A DNA stretch of 64,000 nt from Spirodela intermedia (lineage: Eukaryota > Streptophyta > Magnoliopsida > Alismatales > Araceae): contig LR746281.1 of assembly GCA_902729315.2 (NCBI GenBank), positions 3,780,501 through 3,844,500 on the forward strand. Reading direction: 5' to 3'. Positions 46,607 through 58,728 of the stretch are shown in pieces (positions within the stretch are counted from its first letter, which is position 1; the number at the start of each line of letters is the position of its first letter). The notes beneath the pieces were generated by a model, which was not told where the DNA came from, ran no database searches, and saw nothing but the letters and a program-made list of their open reading frames with translations. Both the position numbers and the translations under genes were made by a program.

Positions 46607-48353
46607 TGATAAGTCTTCATTCCCATGAGTTAATAATTAGTAAATAATATAGTTTTAGCCTTAACTCATGATAAATAGACTTATATTTGTGTTAAAGTGT
46701 GAAAAGTGGTTTTCAGTTGATTAACGTGAATTTTTGGGTAATTATGTGATTTTATACGATTTTTACAGTCTTAGTTTTGAGATAAATGAAGAACAAGAAA
46801 TAAAAATAAAAATATTGCAAAATTGGGGGACCCGCCAGCCAGCCGGGCCTGCAAACGGGTCGGAAGCGCAGTCGGGGAGTAGCCGCGGGCAGGGGCTCGA
46901 GCGGCTTGCTTGGATCGATAGGGGCACGTGTGCGCCACTCCCCTTCCACGTCACCCGTGGTCTGCCGGCTGTGGGGCAAGGAGTAGTCGTACACGCGAGA
47001 GGATTTGCATAGAAAGCTAACTTTACTATATAATCGCCCGAATAATCCGCGCACAACCGATGTGGGACTAAATGGGCGGGCGACCGCCGCAGGTTTGAAT
47101 CCTCCCAGAGTCAAAATTCATATATTTTTAACTGATTATCGCGACTTTCCTGCAGATCGCCGGTGAAGGATTAAGCAACCGGAATCGCTAGATCATTGGC
47201 GAAAATCTCGTCAACGCGATTCGCGGAGCATTGCTACTAAAATTTCTGAACGATTCACGATAAAAGGATCGCAATCCATCGAGTAAATCATCTCCGATTG
47301 ATCGACGAACAAGCCGTCGTCGGGAAGAGGACGATCCGCCGGGAGACCAGTCGCCACCTCCTGAGAGCGTACCAGATGCAATGAAGAGCCTCCTCTTGCT
47401 GCGCGGACCTGAGGATGAAGCTCCCTAACACGCGCCTCACCTCCATCCAGCCCCTCTCCATCGGGTGACAGCCGCCGGAGAGCCGCAAAGTCGCCGTTTT
47501 TCCGCTCCGCCGGGTGACAGCCGCCGGAGACGATTCGACGACCCACTTCATTGGTCTCTAGACTTCGCGAGAAGATCTAGAGATTGCCCACGTCGTCTTT
47601 GTCCAAAGAGAGCCTTCGAGGCCGTGGACACTGCACGACGACCCTCCCGAATGCTCAGGATTCCGGTGCATCGTCGACGCGTCGCCGTCGCGACGCCGGA
47701 ACTCTGTTTTCCTGCTTTATCTAGAGATTGCCCAAGTCGTCTTTGTCCAAGGAGAGCCTTTGAGGCCGTGGACACTGCACGACGATCCTCCCGAACGCTC
47801 AGGATTCCGGTGCATCGTCGACGCATCGCCGTCGCGACGCCGGAACTCTGTTTTCCTACTTTCAATTTAATTTACGCTTCATTTAGTGATACTTTGTTGA
47901 TTTTTATTTACCAAACTATACTTCGTTCAATTACGATTCTTCCGGCTTTTATAGATCTTAATTTGATTAATTGAGTCGTCTGTAATCGCCTACGTAAGAA
48001 TCGCCGGGCGGAACTCTATTTCCGCCTGATTCACGTTCGCCGGGCGCTGACGTCATCCTGACGTCCGCACCCTTATTTCCTTTTTTGTGAATTTTAAAGA
48101 TATTTCCTTTTTATTTCATAGTATAAAATTCGTAAGAAAATCGTACTCATTGAGAAAAATTCTGAATAATTACCAGATATTATATTACATCCCTATGATC
48201 GACCTGGAAAATTACCACTATTTTTGGGATTTGTATTGAATTATAATTGATCTATTTATTTTGAAATACTTCTAAATATCCGAAAATTCGTATTTTCTAG
48301 TTTTATAAATTTTAAATTTGCGTGATTTAACATACAACGACTGAGTCACGTCA
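46607..48353 (+). repeat. A2 3' LTR
   Basis: 1747 bp with the 144-bp duplication (47576-47719, 47720-47863). It is 17 bp shorter than the 5' LTR, mainly from a loss in the ACTAAAT/GGGCGGG spacer near 47070. Near its start it has CATTCCCATGAG for CATTATCATGAG, which weakens one arm of the terminal hairpin. Confidence 0.95.
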
Positions 48354-48358
48354 ATAAT

Positions 48359-48918
48359 CAGATAAAATATGACTTTTGGCTTTGGGAGGATTCGAACCCA
48401 CATTGTTTGCCTGTCCCCCTTCTGGGGAAGGTGTAACATGGGTTTAGTCCCACATCGGTTGTGCACCGAATTTTCAAGCGAATATATAGTAATGTTACAT
48501 TTCAAAGCAATTCTCTTCTCTTATGTGTACGACCACTCCCTACCCCACAGTCGACTAGCCACTGGTGACGTGGAAGGGGAGTGGCGCACACGTGCTCCTA
48601 TCAGTCCAAGCCACTTGAGCCCCTACTTGCGGCTACTCTCCGACTAAGCTTCTGACCTACTTGCGGGCCTAGTTGGACGACAGGTCCCCCTCATTTTGTC
48701 TTTTTTTTTTATTATTTCTTTTTCTTCATTTATCTCAAAAGCAAAACTATAAAAATCATATAAATTCATATAAAATCACATAATTATCCAAAAATTCACA
48801 TTAATCAATTGAAAACCACTTTTCATACTTTAACATAAATATAAGTCTATTTATCATGAGTTAAGGTTAAAACTATATCATTTACTAATTATTACCTCAT
48901 GATAATGAAGACTTATCA
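48359..48918 (-). repeat. Reverse LTR fragment, right of A2
   Basis: Continuation of the LTR at 37197-37705, ending with the family terminus GACTTATCA at 48918. It includes an intact antisense USE (48447-48457) and TATA (from 48482), again 24 bp apart. Sequence beyond 48918 is unrelated to the LTR. Confidence 0.88.
48447..48489 (+). promoter_or_regulatory. Antisense snRNA-type promoter motif pair (USE + TATA)
   Basis: GTCCCACATCG at 48447-48457, a 24-bp gap, then ATATATAG at 48482-48489. Although this LTR fragment is old and decayed elsewhere, both motifs and their spacing are intact. Confidence 0.5.
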
Positions 48919-49115
48919 GCTAGTGACTAGGCGGAGCGGCAGATGGCAGCTCTGGCAAGTTTATGGTGGAGTTCCGAAGGAAGAGGGGGCAGTCGAATTG
49001 GGAGTCAAGAGACTCTAGCGAAGTGCTCGGCAACGGCTCGTAGGGAGGCGAAGCATGCCCCTTTCATCACAACGGCATGATGGGGTTGTAACAAAGGTGG
49101 TGGTGGTTGCAGTGG
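48919..49115 (-). other. Non-LTR sequence, possibly terminal part of G1
   Basis: GC-moderate sequence unrelated to the Athila LTRs, continuing after the solo LTR at 50745. It could be LTR (U5 side) of the G1 Ty3/gypsy remnant, which reads on the minus strand, or older host DNA. No long frame. Confidence 0.35.
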
Positions 49116-50744
49116 TGATGTGACTCAGTCGTTGTATATTAAATCATGCAAATATAAAATTTATAAAACTAGAAAATATAAATTTTTGGATATTTAGAAG
49201 TATTTCTAAATAAATATATTAATTATAATTCAATAAAAATTCCAAAAATAGTGATAACTTTCCAAGTCGACCACAAAGATGTAATATAATATCTGGTAAT
49301 TATTCAGAATTTTTCTCAATGAATACAATTTTCTTACAAATTTTATACTAGGAAATAAAAAGGAAATATATTTAAAATTTACGAAAAAAAAGGAAATAAG
49401 GGTGCTGACATCAAGATGACATCAGCACCCGGCAAACACGAATCAGGTGAAAACAGAGTTCCGTCCAGTGATTCTTATGTAAGCAATTACAAACGACTTA
49501 ATTAATCAAATTAAGATTTGTAAAAGCTAAAAGAATCGTAATTGAACGAAGTATAGTTTGGTAAATTAAAATCACACAAAGTATCACTAAATGAAGCATA
49601 AATTAAATTGAAAGTAGGAAAATAGAGTTCTGGCGTCGCAACGGCGATGCGTTGGCGATGCACCGGAATCTTGAGCGTTTGGGAGGATCGTCGTGTAGTG
49701 TCCACAGCCTCGAAGGCTCTCCTTGGACAAAGACGATGTGGGCAATCTCTAGATCTTCTCGCGAAGTCTAGAGATCAATGAAGTGGGTCGTCAAATCATC
49801 TCCGGCGGCTGTCACCTGGCGGAGCGGAAAAATGGTGATTTTACGACTCTCCGGTGGCTGTCACCCAGTAGAGAGGAGCTGGATGGGGGTGGGGCACGTG
49901 TCAGGGAGCTTCATCCTTAGGTCTGCACAGCAAGAGGAGGCTCTTCATCACATCTGGTACGCTCTCAGGAGGTGGCGACTGGTCTCCCAACAGATCATCC
50001 TCTTGCTGACGACGGCTTGTTCGTCAATCAATCGGAGATGATTTACTCGATGGATTTGCGATCCTTTTATCGCGAATTGTTTAGCAATTTTAGTAGCAAT
50101 GCTCCGCGAATCATGTTGATGAGATTTTCACTAATGATCTAGCGATTTTCTTTGCTTAATCCTTCACCGGCGATCTGCAGGAAAGTCACGATAATCAAAT
50201 AAAAATATATGAATTTTGACTCTAGAAGGATTCAAACTTGCGCCGGTCGCTTGCCTGTGAGGAAGGTGTGACGCGGGTTTAGTCCCACATCAGTTGTGCG
50301 CCGATTTTTTGGGCGAATATATAGTAATGTTAACTTTGTAAGCAAAGTCCCTTTTCTCACATGTACACTCCTTGCCCCACAGCCAACTGGCCACTAGTGA
50401 CGTGGAAGGGGGAGTGGCGCACACGTGCCCCTATCGGTCCAAGCTAAGCCGCTTGAGCCCGTGCTCGCGACTACTCCCCAATTGTGCTTCCGACCCGCTT
50501 GTGGGCCCGGCTGGCCAGCAGGTCCCCCCATTTTTGCAATATTTTTATTTTTATTTCTTGTTCTTCATTTATCTCAAAAGTAAGACTGTAAAAATCATAT
50601 AAAATCACAAATTACCCAAAAATTTACATTAATCAATTGAAAACCACAAATCATTTTTTAACATAAATATAAGTCTATTTATCATGAGTTAAGGCTAAAA
50701 CTATATTATTTACTAATTATTAACTCAATAATGAAGACTTATCA
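49116..50744 (-). mobile_element. Solo LTR (-)
   Basis: A complete 1629-bp reverse LTR, beginning TGATGTGACTC and ending GACTTATCA. The flanks AGTGG (49111-49115) and AGCAG (50745-50749) differ at two positions. Both are one transition away from AGCGG, as expected if a CpG in the original duplication decayed differently on each side. Confidence 0.85.
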
Positions 50745-51728
50745 AGCAGCAACTACAACCATGGTGATGGCGGCAATCTCACAGGCAGCAATGAAGATAT
50801 CTGGTGGCAGCAATTGGTCTCAAGTGGCGGTAGGACTTCTCAAGCAATAGTGTCACGGAGAACGAAGTCCTCAAAGGGTATTGACGGCTTTTCTCTCTCC
50901 TTCCCTCCCTATCCTAGGTCATGAAGAAGATAACTCAAAAACAATAATCTCTCACAAAATTCAGTGCTTCCTGGTTGAAGGGGGGTCCTACCTTCCCTTA
51001 TATAGGGCCCACAAGTGGGCTAAGGGGAGGTGTGCCCACTTGAGGCCCTCAAGCCCATAAGCCACAAAAAGGCTACAAGAGGGTCTTATTAGACCTCTAA
51101 AAGAGAGACTCAATAAGCTCCCCTAAAAGGAGAAAGAGGAGGGCCCTCGTACGGTGCTTAAGTGGGCCTCAAATGAAGACCCAAATAAGCCCCAAAAGAG
51201 GCCCAAAAGGAAAAAAACATAGGTCCCCCCCCCCCTTAGGGTTTTAATTGGGCCTCAAAAGAGAGACCCAATAAAACCCTAAAGAAAGGGAGAGACAAAT
51301 AACAACACACACACATAGAACTAGGCCTGCTAACACACAAATGCAAGGCCCAACAAGTCAACGTGAAAATACAAAGAAAGATAAGGGCAAGCTCGAACTT
51401 GTCGTCATCGCAAAGATGGAATGTCATTGTCTTGAAGGGCTAGGCTGTGTAGCAAAAGCCAGGCTCCTTCATCTTCGCGTGTCAATTGGGCTGAACTCGG
51501 ACTGCCGGTGTCTCCAGAGCTGATGGAGATAGGTCTCACTCGCCATCAATCCTCTCAGGGTCGAAAGAACTTGACTTTGACAAGTTGGCAAGTGGGGAAG
51601 GCAGGGGCTCTACTAGGTCTAATCGTAGTCGCTCTAGGTCCACCTCTGAAATCTAAGCATCGTCCTCAGACGAGAGACCCTGTCAACATACTAAGAATCT
51701 TTACGAAACTCCGCCCCTCTAAAGTCAA
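50745..51728 (-). repeat. Probable LTR / 3' region of the G1 Ty3/gypsy remnant
   Basis: A non-coding stretch downstream (minus strand) of the G1 integrase. It has a good TATA box on the minus strand (CTATATAAGG, near 50996-51005), so it probably includes the U3/R boundary of an LTR. It also holds three imperfect repeats of a GGCCTCAAAAGAGAGACCC-like unit (51092-51117, 51164-51189, 51250-51275) and a C-run at 51225-51235. I could not fix the LTR ends. Confidence 0.5.
50996..51005 (-). promoter_or_regulatory. TATA box of the G1 LTR (minus strand)
   Basis: The minus strand reads CTATATAAGG within GGGCCCTATATAAGGGAAGG. The position, with coding sequence of a minus-strand element on the right, fits the promoter of a 3' LTR. 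Confidence 0.5.
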
Positions 51729-54423
51729 TTACCTCCCGAAGATTCTCCTCAACTCACTCGTGCCAATCAGGATGTAAAATGGGGGGAGTGGACTCCATGG
51801 CAAACTCTCTCTCAGAGAAGGGGCCATAGATGAGGGCTCGATGTTAGATGAAAGAGGTGGGGCTTGGTACAACGCCAGATCTGCCACGTTGAATGTGGAG
51901 CTAATCCCCCAAGAAGGAGGGATGTCGACGGCATAGGCATTCTTGCCTATCTGAGAAAGAACACGAAACAGGCCAATGCTACGAGCCTGAAGCTTCATAG
52001 TAGAGTCAAGAGCGTAATGCTTGGGCCTCATCCTCATCATAACCTAGTCTCCCACCTAGAAGATCTAGGGTTGACAATGCATATCAGCAACCTGCTTGTA
52101 CAATGTATTCTGACTCTATATCCTATTGTGGATGTCCTAATGCAACTAACTAACATGCTGGGCGAATGCGACACCATCTTTTGAAACTCTAACATGAGAG
52201 TCCAGGGGTACTAGATCTAGGGGCTTGTGGGGTGCTAAGCCATGTGTGATCTCAAAGGGGCTCATGCTAGTGGTACAACTGGTCGAGGAGTTATAGGCAA
52301 ACTCAGCATGTGGTATGATCAGATCCTAAGTGGTCAAGCTCTCGTCAACTAATGACTGAAGTAGATTCCCTAAGCTACGATTGACAACCTCGGTCTAGCC
52401 GTCAATCTGTGGATGGTAAGCAATGGAGAACTTGAGCTTAGTCCCAAGTAAGCTCCAAAGAGTCCTCTGAAAGTGGTTGGTAAACCGTACATCACAGTTT
52501 GAGACTATAGACTTAGGTAGTCCATGAAGGCGCACAACCTCTCTAAAGTAGAGGCTAGCGACCTTAGAGGCATTGGAGGTTTTCGAACATGACATGAAGT
52601 GTGCCATCTTTGAAAACCTATCGACGACCACCATGATCGAGTTGTGTCGTCATGTAGTGTGTGAGAGTCTCAAAATGAAGTCCATGTTGTCGTTGTCCCA
52701 TGGGTGGGTCGGCACTGGAAGTGATGTGTAGAGTCCAGCATTCTTCTTTACCTGCTTGGCGAGTGCGCACACTCGACACTGAGCAACGATGTTCCCTACA
52801 TCGTGCTTGAGGGTCGGCTAGTAGAATTGGTACTCGATCGTTGCGATGGTCTTATCGCGACTGAAATGGCCGAATAGACCTCCTGCGTGACATTCTCAAG
52901 TGAGGAAGTCATGGAGGGATGTGTGTGGAATGCACGTCTACTCTTAAAGAATAGACATCCATTGACCACAAGGAAGTCTTTATGATCTCGAGATGGACCA
53001 TCTAAGAGTGCTCATAGAACAAGGTCGTAGTTTGGGCAATTTGCGTAAGAATTTGGTAGGGACTCCAATCTTGTCATCTGAACCATCACGAGGTTCAGCA
53101 AGTAGACTCATCAGTAGAGGACGTCTGCCATCACGTTCTCCTTGCCCTTCTTGTGATGAAGGACAAAGGTGAAGTCCTACAAGTACTCGACCAATCGTGG
53201 GTGTCGATCACTCAGCTTCCGTTGAGAGTGTAGATACTTCAAGGCCTCATGGTCCAAGAAGAGCACAAACTCCTTATAAAGGAGGTAATGGCACCAGTGT
53301 TTGAGAGCCTAAATGACGGCATAGAACTCACGATCGTAAGTGGAGTATCTAAGCCTTACGTCATTCAGCTTCTCGCTGAAGTACTCTATGGGATGGCCTG
53401 CTTGGCTAAGGACACCCCCAATACTGACGCCCGAGGCATCATAAGCGGCTTCAAATACCTTGCCAAAGTCGAGTAGGCAAAGTATTGGTGCTTAAGTGAT
53501 AAGAGCCTTCACCCAATTGAAGGCCTATTCAGCTGTCTCTGTCCAAAGAAAGGTCTCATTCTTGAGGTAATTAGTAAGTAGAGCGATAGCGGAACTAAAG
53601 TCCCGAATGAAGCAACGGTAGAACGTTGCTAGTCCAATGAAGCTCTAGATGTCGTGCATGCTGCCTGGTCGTGCCCAGGTTTCTATTGTGTAGAGCTTTT
53701 TGGGGTCCGTGGAAACTCCTCACTCGAAGATGACAAAACCAAGGAAAACCTCAAAAGTGAAGAAACTACACTTCTTAGGATGGGCATAAAGCTTCTCCTG
53801 TCGAAGTGCCTCAAACACCTATCGTAAGTGTTGGAGGTGGGAGTCTCGGGTACTATTGTAGACCAAGATGTCGTCAAAGTATACTACGACAAACTTGCCA
53901 ATGAATGGGCGTAAAACCTTGTTCATTAGCCTCTGGAACGTACTAGATGCATTGGAGAGGCCAAATGGCATGACCCTCCACTCGTATAGGCCCTCCTTGA
54001 TCTTAAAGGTGGTCTTCTACTCGTCCCCTAGATGTATCTTGACCTGATGATAACCACTATGTAGATCTATCTTTGAAAAGATAGTGGCTCCTATCATCAT
54101 GTCAAATAAGTCTTGTAATTGTAGGATCAGAAAATGGTATTTAACCATTATTCTATTGATCGCACGACTATTACAACACATGCGCCAAGTGCCATCCTTT
54201 TTTGGCACTAGTAATGCAGGCACGACATAGGGACTAAGGCTCAACTAGATGAGTCCTTTGTCCAAAAGCTCTTGTACCTGTCGACTAAGCTCCTCGTACT
54301 TGGCCAGCTCCATGTGATAGTACAGCAGGTTCAGGAGTAATGCTCTAGGAACCAAGTCGATAGCATGCTGAATGTGCCTTAATGGAGGCAGCTCTCTAGG
54401 AAGCTCCTCTAAGAGTATGTCGG
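51729..54423 (-). pseudogene. G1: pol remnant of a second Ty3/gypsy lineage
   Basis: Decayed pol read from 54423 to 51729, unlike the Athila copies in sequence. Reverse transcriptase is at 54244-53680, with the SKIDLHSGYHQ motif and YFDD at 53870-53881. An RNase H-like region lies near 53530-53180 and zinc-finger sequence near 52800. The integrase core is at 52634-52395 ([10 protein letters not shown]; the second catalytic Asp reads Asn in SNCDVRF; a stop follows YHPQIDG). The integrase C-terminal domain is at 52040-51729 (GISSTFNVADL). I see no chromodomain. The style resembles plant chromovirus-type elements, but the clade is uncertain. Many stops and frameshifts. The 5' part is cut by F2 at 54424. 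Confidence 0.88.
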
Positions 54424-57400
54424 TGATAAGTCTTCATCATCATGAGTTAATAATTAGTAAATAATATAGTTTTAGTCTTAAATCATGATAAATAGACTTA
54501 TATTTATGTTAAAGTGTGAAAAGTGGTTTTAAATTGATTAATGTGAATTTTTGGGTAATTATGTGATTTTATATAAATTTATATAATTTTTATAGTCTTA
54601 CTTTTGAGACAAATGAAGAAAAAGAAATAAAAAATAAAAAGAAGACAAAATGAGGGGAGTAGCTACGAGTAGGGGCTTGAGCGGCTTGGACCAATAGGGG
54701 CACATGTGCGCCACTCCCCTTCCACATCACTGGTGGCCAGCTAGTTGTGGGGCAAGGAGTGGTCGTACACGCGAGAGAAGGGACTTTGCTTAGAAATCTA
54801 ACATTACTATATATTTGCCTGAAAAATCGGTGCACAATCGATGTGGGACTAAACCCACATCACACCTTCCTCAGAAGAGGCGGGCAATCGGTGTGGGTTT
54901 GAGGCCTTCTAGAGCCAAAAGTCATATATCTTTATCTCATTATCTCAACTTTCCTATAGATTGCCAGTGAAGGATTAAGCAATCAGAATTACTAGATCAT
55001 CAGCAAAAATCTCGTCAACGTAATTTGCAGAACATTGTTACTAAAATTGCTGAAAGATTTGCAATAAAAGGATCGCGAATCTATTGAGTAAATGATCTCC
55101 GATTGATTGAGGAACAAGTTGTCGTTGGGAAGAGGGCGATCCGCTGGGAGACGAGTCACCACCTCCTGAGGGCATACCAGATTCGATGAAGAGCTTCCTC
55201 TTGCTTCACAGACTTGAGATAAGGTTTCTTGACATGCGCCCCACCTTTATCCAACTCCTTTTTGTTGGGTGACTGATAAGTCTTCATTATCATGAGTTAA
55301 TAATTAGTAAATAATATAGTTTTAGCCTTAACTCATGATAAATAGACTTATAGAATTTTTGGGTAATTATGTGATTTTATACGATTTTTACAGTCTTAGT
55401 TTTGAGATAAATGAAGAACAAGAAATAAAAATAAAAATATTGCAAAATGGGGGGACCCGCCGGCCAACCAGGCCCGCAAGCGGGTCGGAAGCGCAGTCGG
55501 GGAGAAGCCGTGAGCAGGGGCTCGAGCGGCTTGCTTGGGGACCGACAGGCACGCGTACGCCACTCCCCTTCCACGTCACCGGTGGCCAGCCGGCTGTGGG
55601 GCAAGGAGTGGTTGTACACGCGAGAGAAGGGACTTTGCTCACAAAGCTAACATTACTATATATTCGCCCGAAAACTCGGCGTACAACCGATGTGGGACTA
55701 AACCCACACCTTCCTCAGAAGAGGTGGGGCGACCGGCGCGGGTTCGAATCCTCCCAGAGTCAAAATTCATATATTTTTATCTGATTATCGCGACTTTCCT
55801 GCAGATCGCCGGTGAAGGATTAAGCAACGAGAATCGCTGGATCATCGGCAAAAATCTCGTCAACACGATTCGCGGAGCATTGCTACTAAAATTGCTCAAC
55901 GATTCACGATAAAAGGATCGCGAATCCATCGAGTAAATCATCTCCGATTGATCGACGAACAAGCCGTCGTCGGGAAGAGGACGATCTGTTGGGAGACCAG
56001 TCGCCACCTCCTGAGAGCGTACCAGATGCGATGAAGAGCCTCCTCTTGCTGCGCGGACCTGAGGATGAAGCTCCCTAACACGCGCCTCACCTCCATCCAG
56101 CCCCTCTCCGTCGGGTGACAGCCGCCGGAGAGCCGCAAAGTCGCCGTTTTTCCGCTCTGCCGAGTGACAGCCGCCGGAGACGATTCAACGACCCACTTCA
56201 TTGATCTCTAGACTTCGCGAGAAGATCTAGAGATTGCCCACGTCGTCTTTGTCCAAGGAGAGCCTTCGAGGCCGTGGACACTGCACGACGACCCTCCCGA
56301 ACGCTCAGGATTCCGGTGCATCGCCGACGCATCGCCGTCGCGACGCCGGAACTCTGTTTTCCTGCTTTCAATTTAATTTACGCTTCATTTAGTGATACTT
56401 TGTTGATTTTAATTTACCAAACTATACTTCATTCAATTACGATTCTTCCGACTTTTACAGATCTTAATTTGATTAATTGAGTCGTCTGTAATCGCCTACG
56501 TAAGAATTGTCGGGCGGAACTCTGTTTCCGCCTGATTCGCGTTTGCCAGGCGCTGACGTCATCCTGACGTCCACACCCTTATTTCCTTTTTTTCGTGAAT
56601 TTTAAATATATTTTCTTTTTATTTCCTAGTATAAAATTCGTAAGAAAATCGTACTCATTGAGAAAAATTCTGAATAATTCCCAGATATTATATTACATCC
56701 CTGTGATCGACCTGGAAAATTACCGCTATTTTTGGAATTTTTATTGAATTATAATTGATATATTTATTTAGAAATACTTCTAAATATCTGAAAATTCGTA
56801 TTTTCTAGTTTTATAAATTTAATATTTGCGTGATTTAATATACAACGACTGAGTCACGTCAGTGACAACTGCTAGAGAGCCACAAAGTTGTCGTTTTTCT
56901 GCTCTGCTAGGTGATAGCTGCCGGAGATGATTCGATGACCCATTTCATTAATCTCTAAACTTCACAAGGAGATCTAGAGATTGCCCACGTCGTCTTTGTC
57001 TAAGGAGAGTCTTTGAGACTGTGGAAATGCTCAGGGTTCTAGTACATCACTGACGCATCGCTGTCGCAACGCCAGAACTCTATTTTCTTACTTTCAACTT
57101 ACTTTACACTTCATTTAGTGATAATTTGTGTGATTTTAATTTATCAAAATATACTTCGTTCAATTACAATTCTTCTGACTTTTACAGATCTTAATTTGAT
57201 TAATTAAATCATTTATAATCACTTACGTTAGAATCATCAGGTGGAACTCTATTTCCACCCAATTCGCATTTGTGGGCCATTGACATCATCCTCACGTATG
57301 CACCCTTATTTCTCTTTTTTGTGAATTTTAAATATATTTTCTTTTCATTTCATAGTATTAAATTTATAGAAAATTATATTCTTTGAGGAAAAATCTAAAT

Positions 57401-57588
57401 AATTATCAGATATTTTATTGCATCCTTGTGATAGACCTAAAAAATTATTGTTATTTTTAGAAGTTTTATTGAATTGTAATTCTTATATTTATTTAGAAAT
57501 ACTTCTAAATATCTAAAAAAATTATAGTTTCTAGTTTTATAAATTTTAAATTTGTGTGATTTAATATACAATGACTAAGTCACGTCAA
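54424..57588 (+). repeat. F2 5' LTR (interrupted)
   Basis: Two parts, 54424-55273 and 56867-57588, about 1572 bp joined, with family termini. It is followed by a decayed primer-binding site, so it is a 5' LTR. The left flank GTCGG (54419-54423) is in the G1 reverse transcriptase region. The right partner of that duplication must lie beyond the window. Split by the solo LTR at 55274-56861. Confidence 0.88.
55274..56861 (+). mobile_element. Solo LTR (+) within the F2 LTR
   Basis: A complete 1588-bp forward LTR with a perfect target-site duplication GTGAC (55269-55273 and 56862-56866). CpGs are well preserved, so it is young. A deletion of about 60 bp follows AGACTTATA near 55350. The antisense USE (55688-55698) and TATA (55656-55663) are intact, 24 bp apart. 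It has no 144-bp duplication. Confidence 0.93.
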
Positions 57589-57799
57589 ATTTTGGTGCCA
57601 TTATTGAGGATGTATCGTATAATATTTAGTAGTTTTCTATTTTTCTCTTAGAGTACACAAAAAAAACTCTTGTTTTATTTTTTTTCTTGCCAAATTTTTT
57701 TTTTAAAAAAAGGGAATGAAAAAAAGCAAGGCAAGGATTGGAGATTACTGAAGGAGGGTAACAATTACTAAAATTTTCCCTCGAATTTATTAACTTTTT
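57589..57799 (+). promoter_or_regulatory. F2 leader and decayed primer-binding site
   Basis: TGGTGCCATTATTGAGGA at 57594-57611 aligns to the tRNA-Asp site with several mismatches. It is followed by an A/T-rich leader like that of A1 and A2, ending at the gag start. Confidence 0.8.
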
Positions 57800-58728
57800 A
57801 TGCATGGTAGAAGATCCTTGCATCTAAGGCTAAAAAATCCTTTCATTATTTCATTCAAAACTAAAAATCTGAAAGAAATATTATTTTGGATGAATCTTGA
57901 AGGAAGTACAAGTCAAATTGAGAATAATCCTATGGCCATGAAAAATCATTATATCCTTGATTCATTTCAAGGAGCATCCAATATTAGAGTCCCATTAGCA
58001 CCTACTGTTAAATTTGAAATAAATTCAGAAATTCTTTAAATACTCCCTAATTTTCATTGATTACCTTTAGAGGAACCTCATCAGTACTTAGAAAAATTTC
58101 ATATGGTCTGTGATTTAGTTAATCTCTCTCAAGTTACACTAGAAATTATTAAGATGAAATTATTTCCTCATACACTTAGGGACAAAGCTAGTCATTGGCT
58201 ATCCACATTAGATAGAGAATTAATTAGCTGGAAATACATAGAATAAATCTTTCTTTGAAAATTTTATCCTTAGGAAAAACTCAAAATATAAGAAAATATA
58301 TATGAAATTTTTCTCAAAGACTAGGAGAAAGTTTACATGAGACATGGGAAACATTCAAAGATTTACTTAGAAAGTGTCCTCATTATACTATACTCAAGTG
58401 GCAGCTCAATAGAATCTTTTATGATGGATTATTAGAACAATATAGAAATATGGTTAATTCTATATGTGGAGAAGCTTTTATGGAAAAAATTCATAATGAG
58501 ATTTATAGTCTATGAAAATTTAAATGAAAATTCTAGACATCAAGCCCCTTTTGAATTATATGACAGGGATAAGAAGAGAAGAATTCCTGAATTGCATCAT
58601 GATGATGATTCTAAATTTAGAAATGAGGTTAATTAGATTAATCAAAGATTACAACAACTTGATTTACTTATTGATAATATTAGAAAGCCTCTTAACCTTC
58701 AACTTAATTCAAATAGTATATGTCCTAT
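57800..58728 (+). pseudogene. F2 gag remnant
   Basis: The start [15 protein letters not shown] matches A1 Gag. The frame is closed by TAA at 58037, where A1 continues. Further Gag sequence follows with stops and frameshifts, including a DHDxDS-like acidic block read out of frame near 58600. It stops at 58728, where the A3 3' LTR begins, at the position of the degenerate zinc-knuckle block. The rest of F2 should lie beyond A3, outside the window. Confidence 0.9.

Larger units (their letters stand above)
37706..48353 (+). mobile_element. A2: complete Athila-like LTR retrotransposon (gag-pol broken)
   Basis: A full-length + strand element, 10,648 bp. It has a 5' LTR (37706-39469), primer-binding site (39475-39492), gag-pol (39689-44999), 3' untranslated region, polypurine tract (46591-46606) and 3' LTR (46607-48353). 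The target-site duplication is ATAAT (37701-37705 and 48354-48358), a perfect match. It inserted into an older reverse LTR. Both LTRs have the 144-bp duplication. The body is nearly identical to A1. Confidence 0.96.

Noticed and set aside
49116-50744. LTR without matching duplicates, considered a recombinant like 35558-37196
   Set aside because: The flanks AGTGG and AGCAG are both one CpG transition from AGCGG, so an ordinary target-site duplication is more likely.
51341-51777. Possible host genes (frames of 60 and 89 residues on the + strand)
   Set aside because: They lie antisense to, or just beyond, the G1 integrase end in a region that looks like its untranslated/LTR sequence. No recognisable domain.
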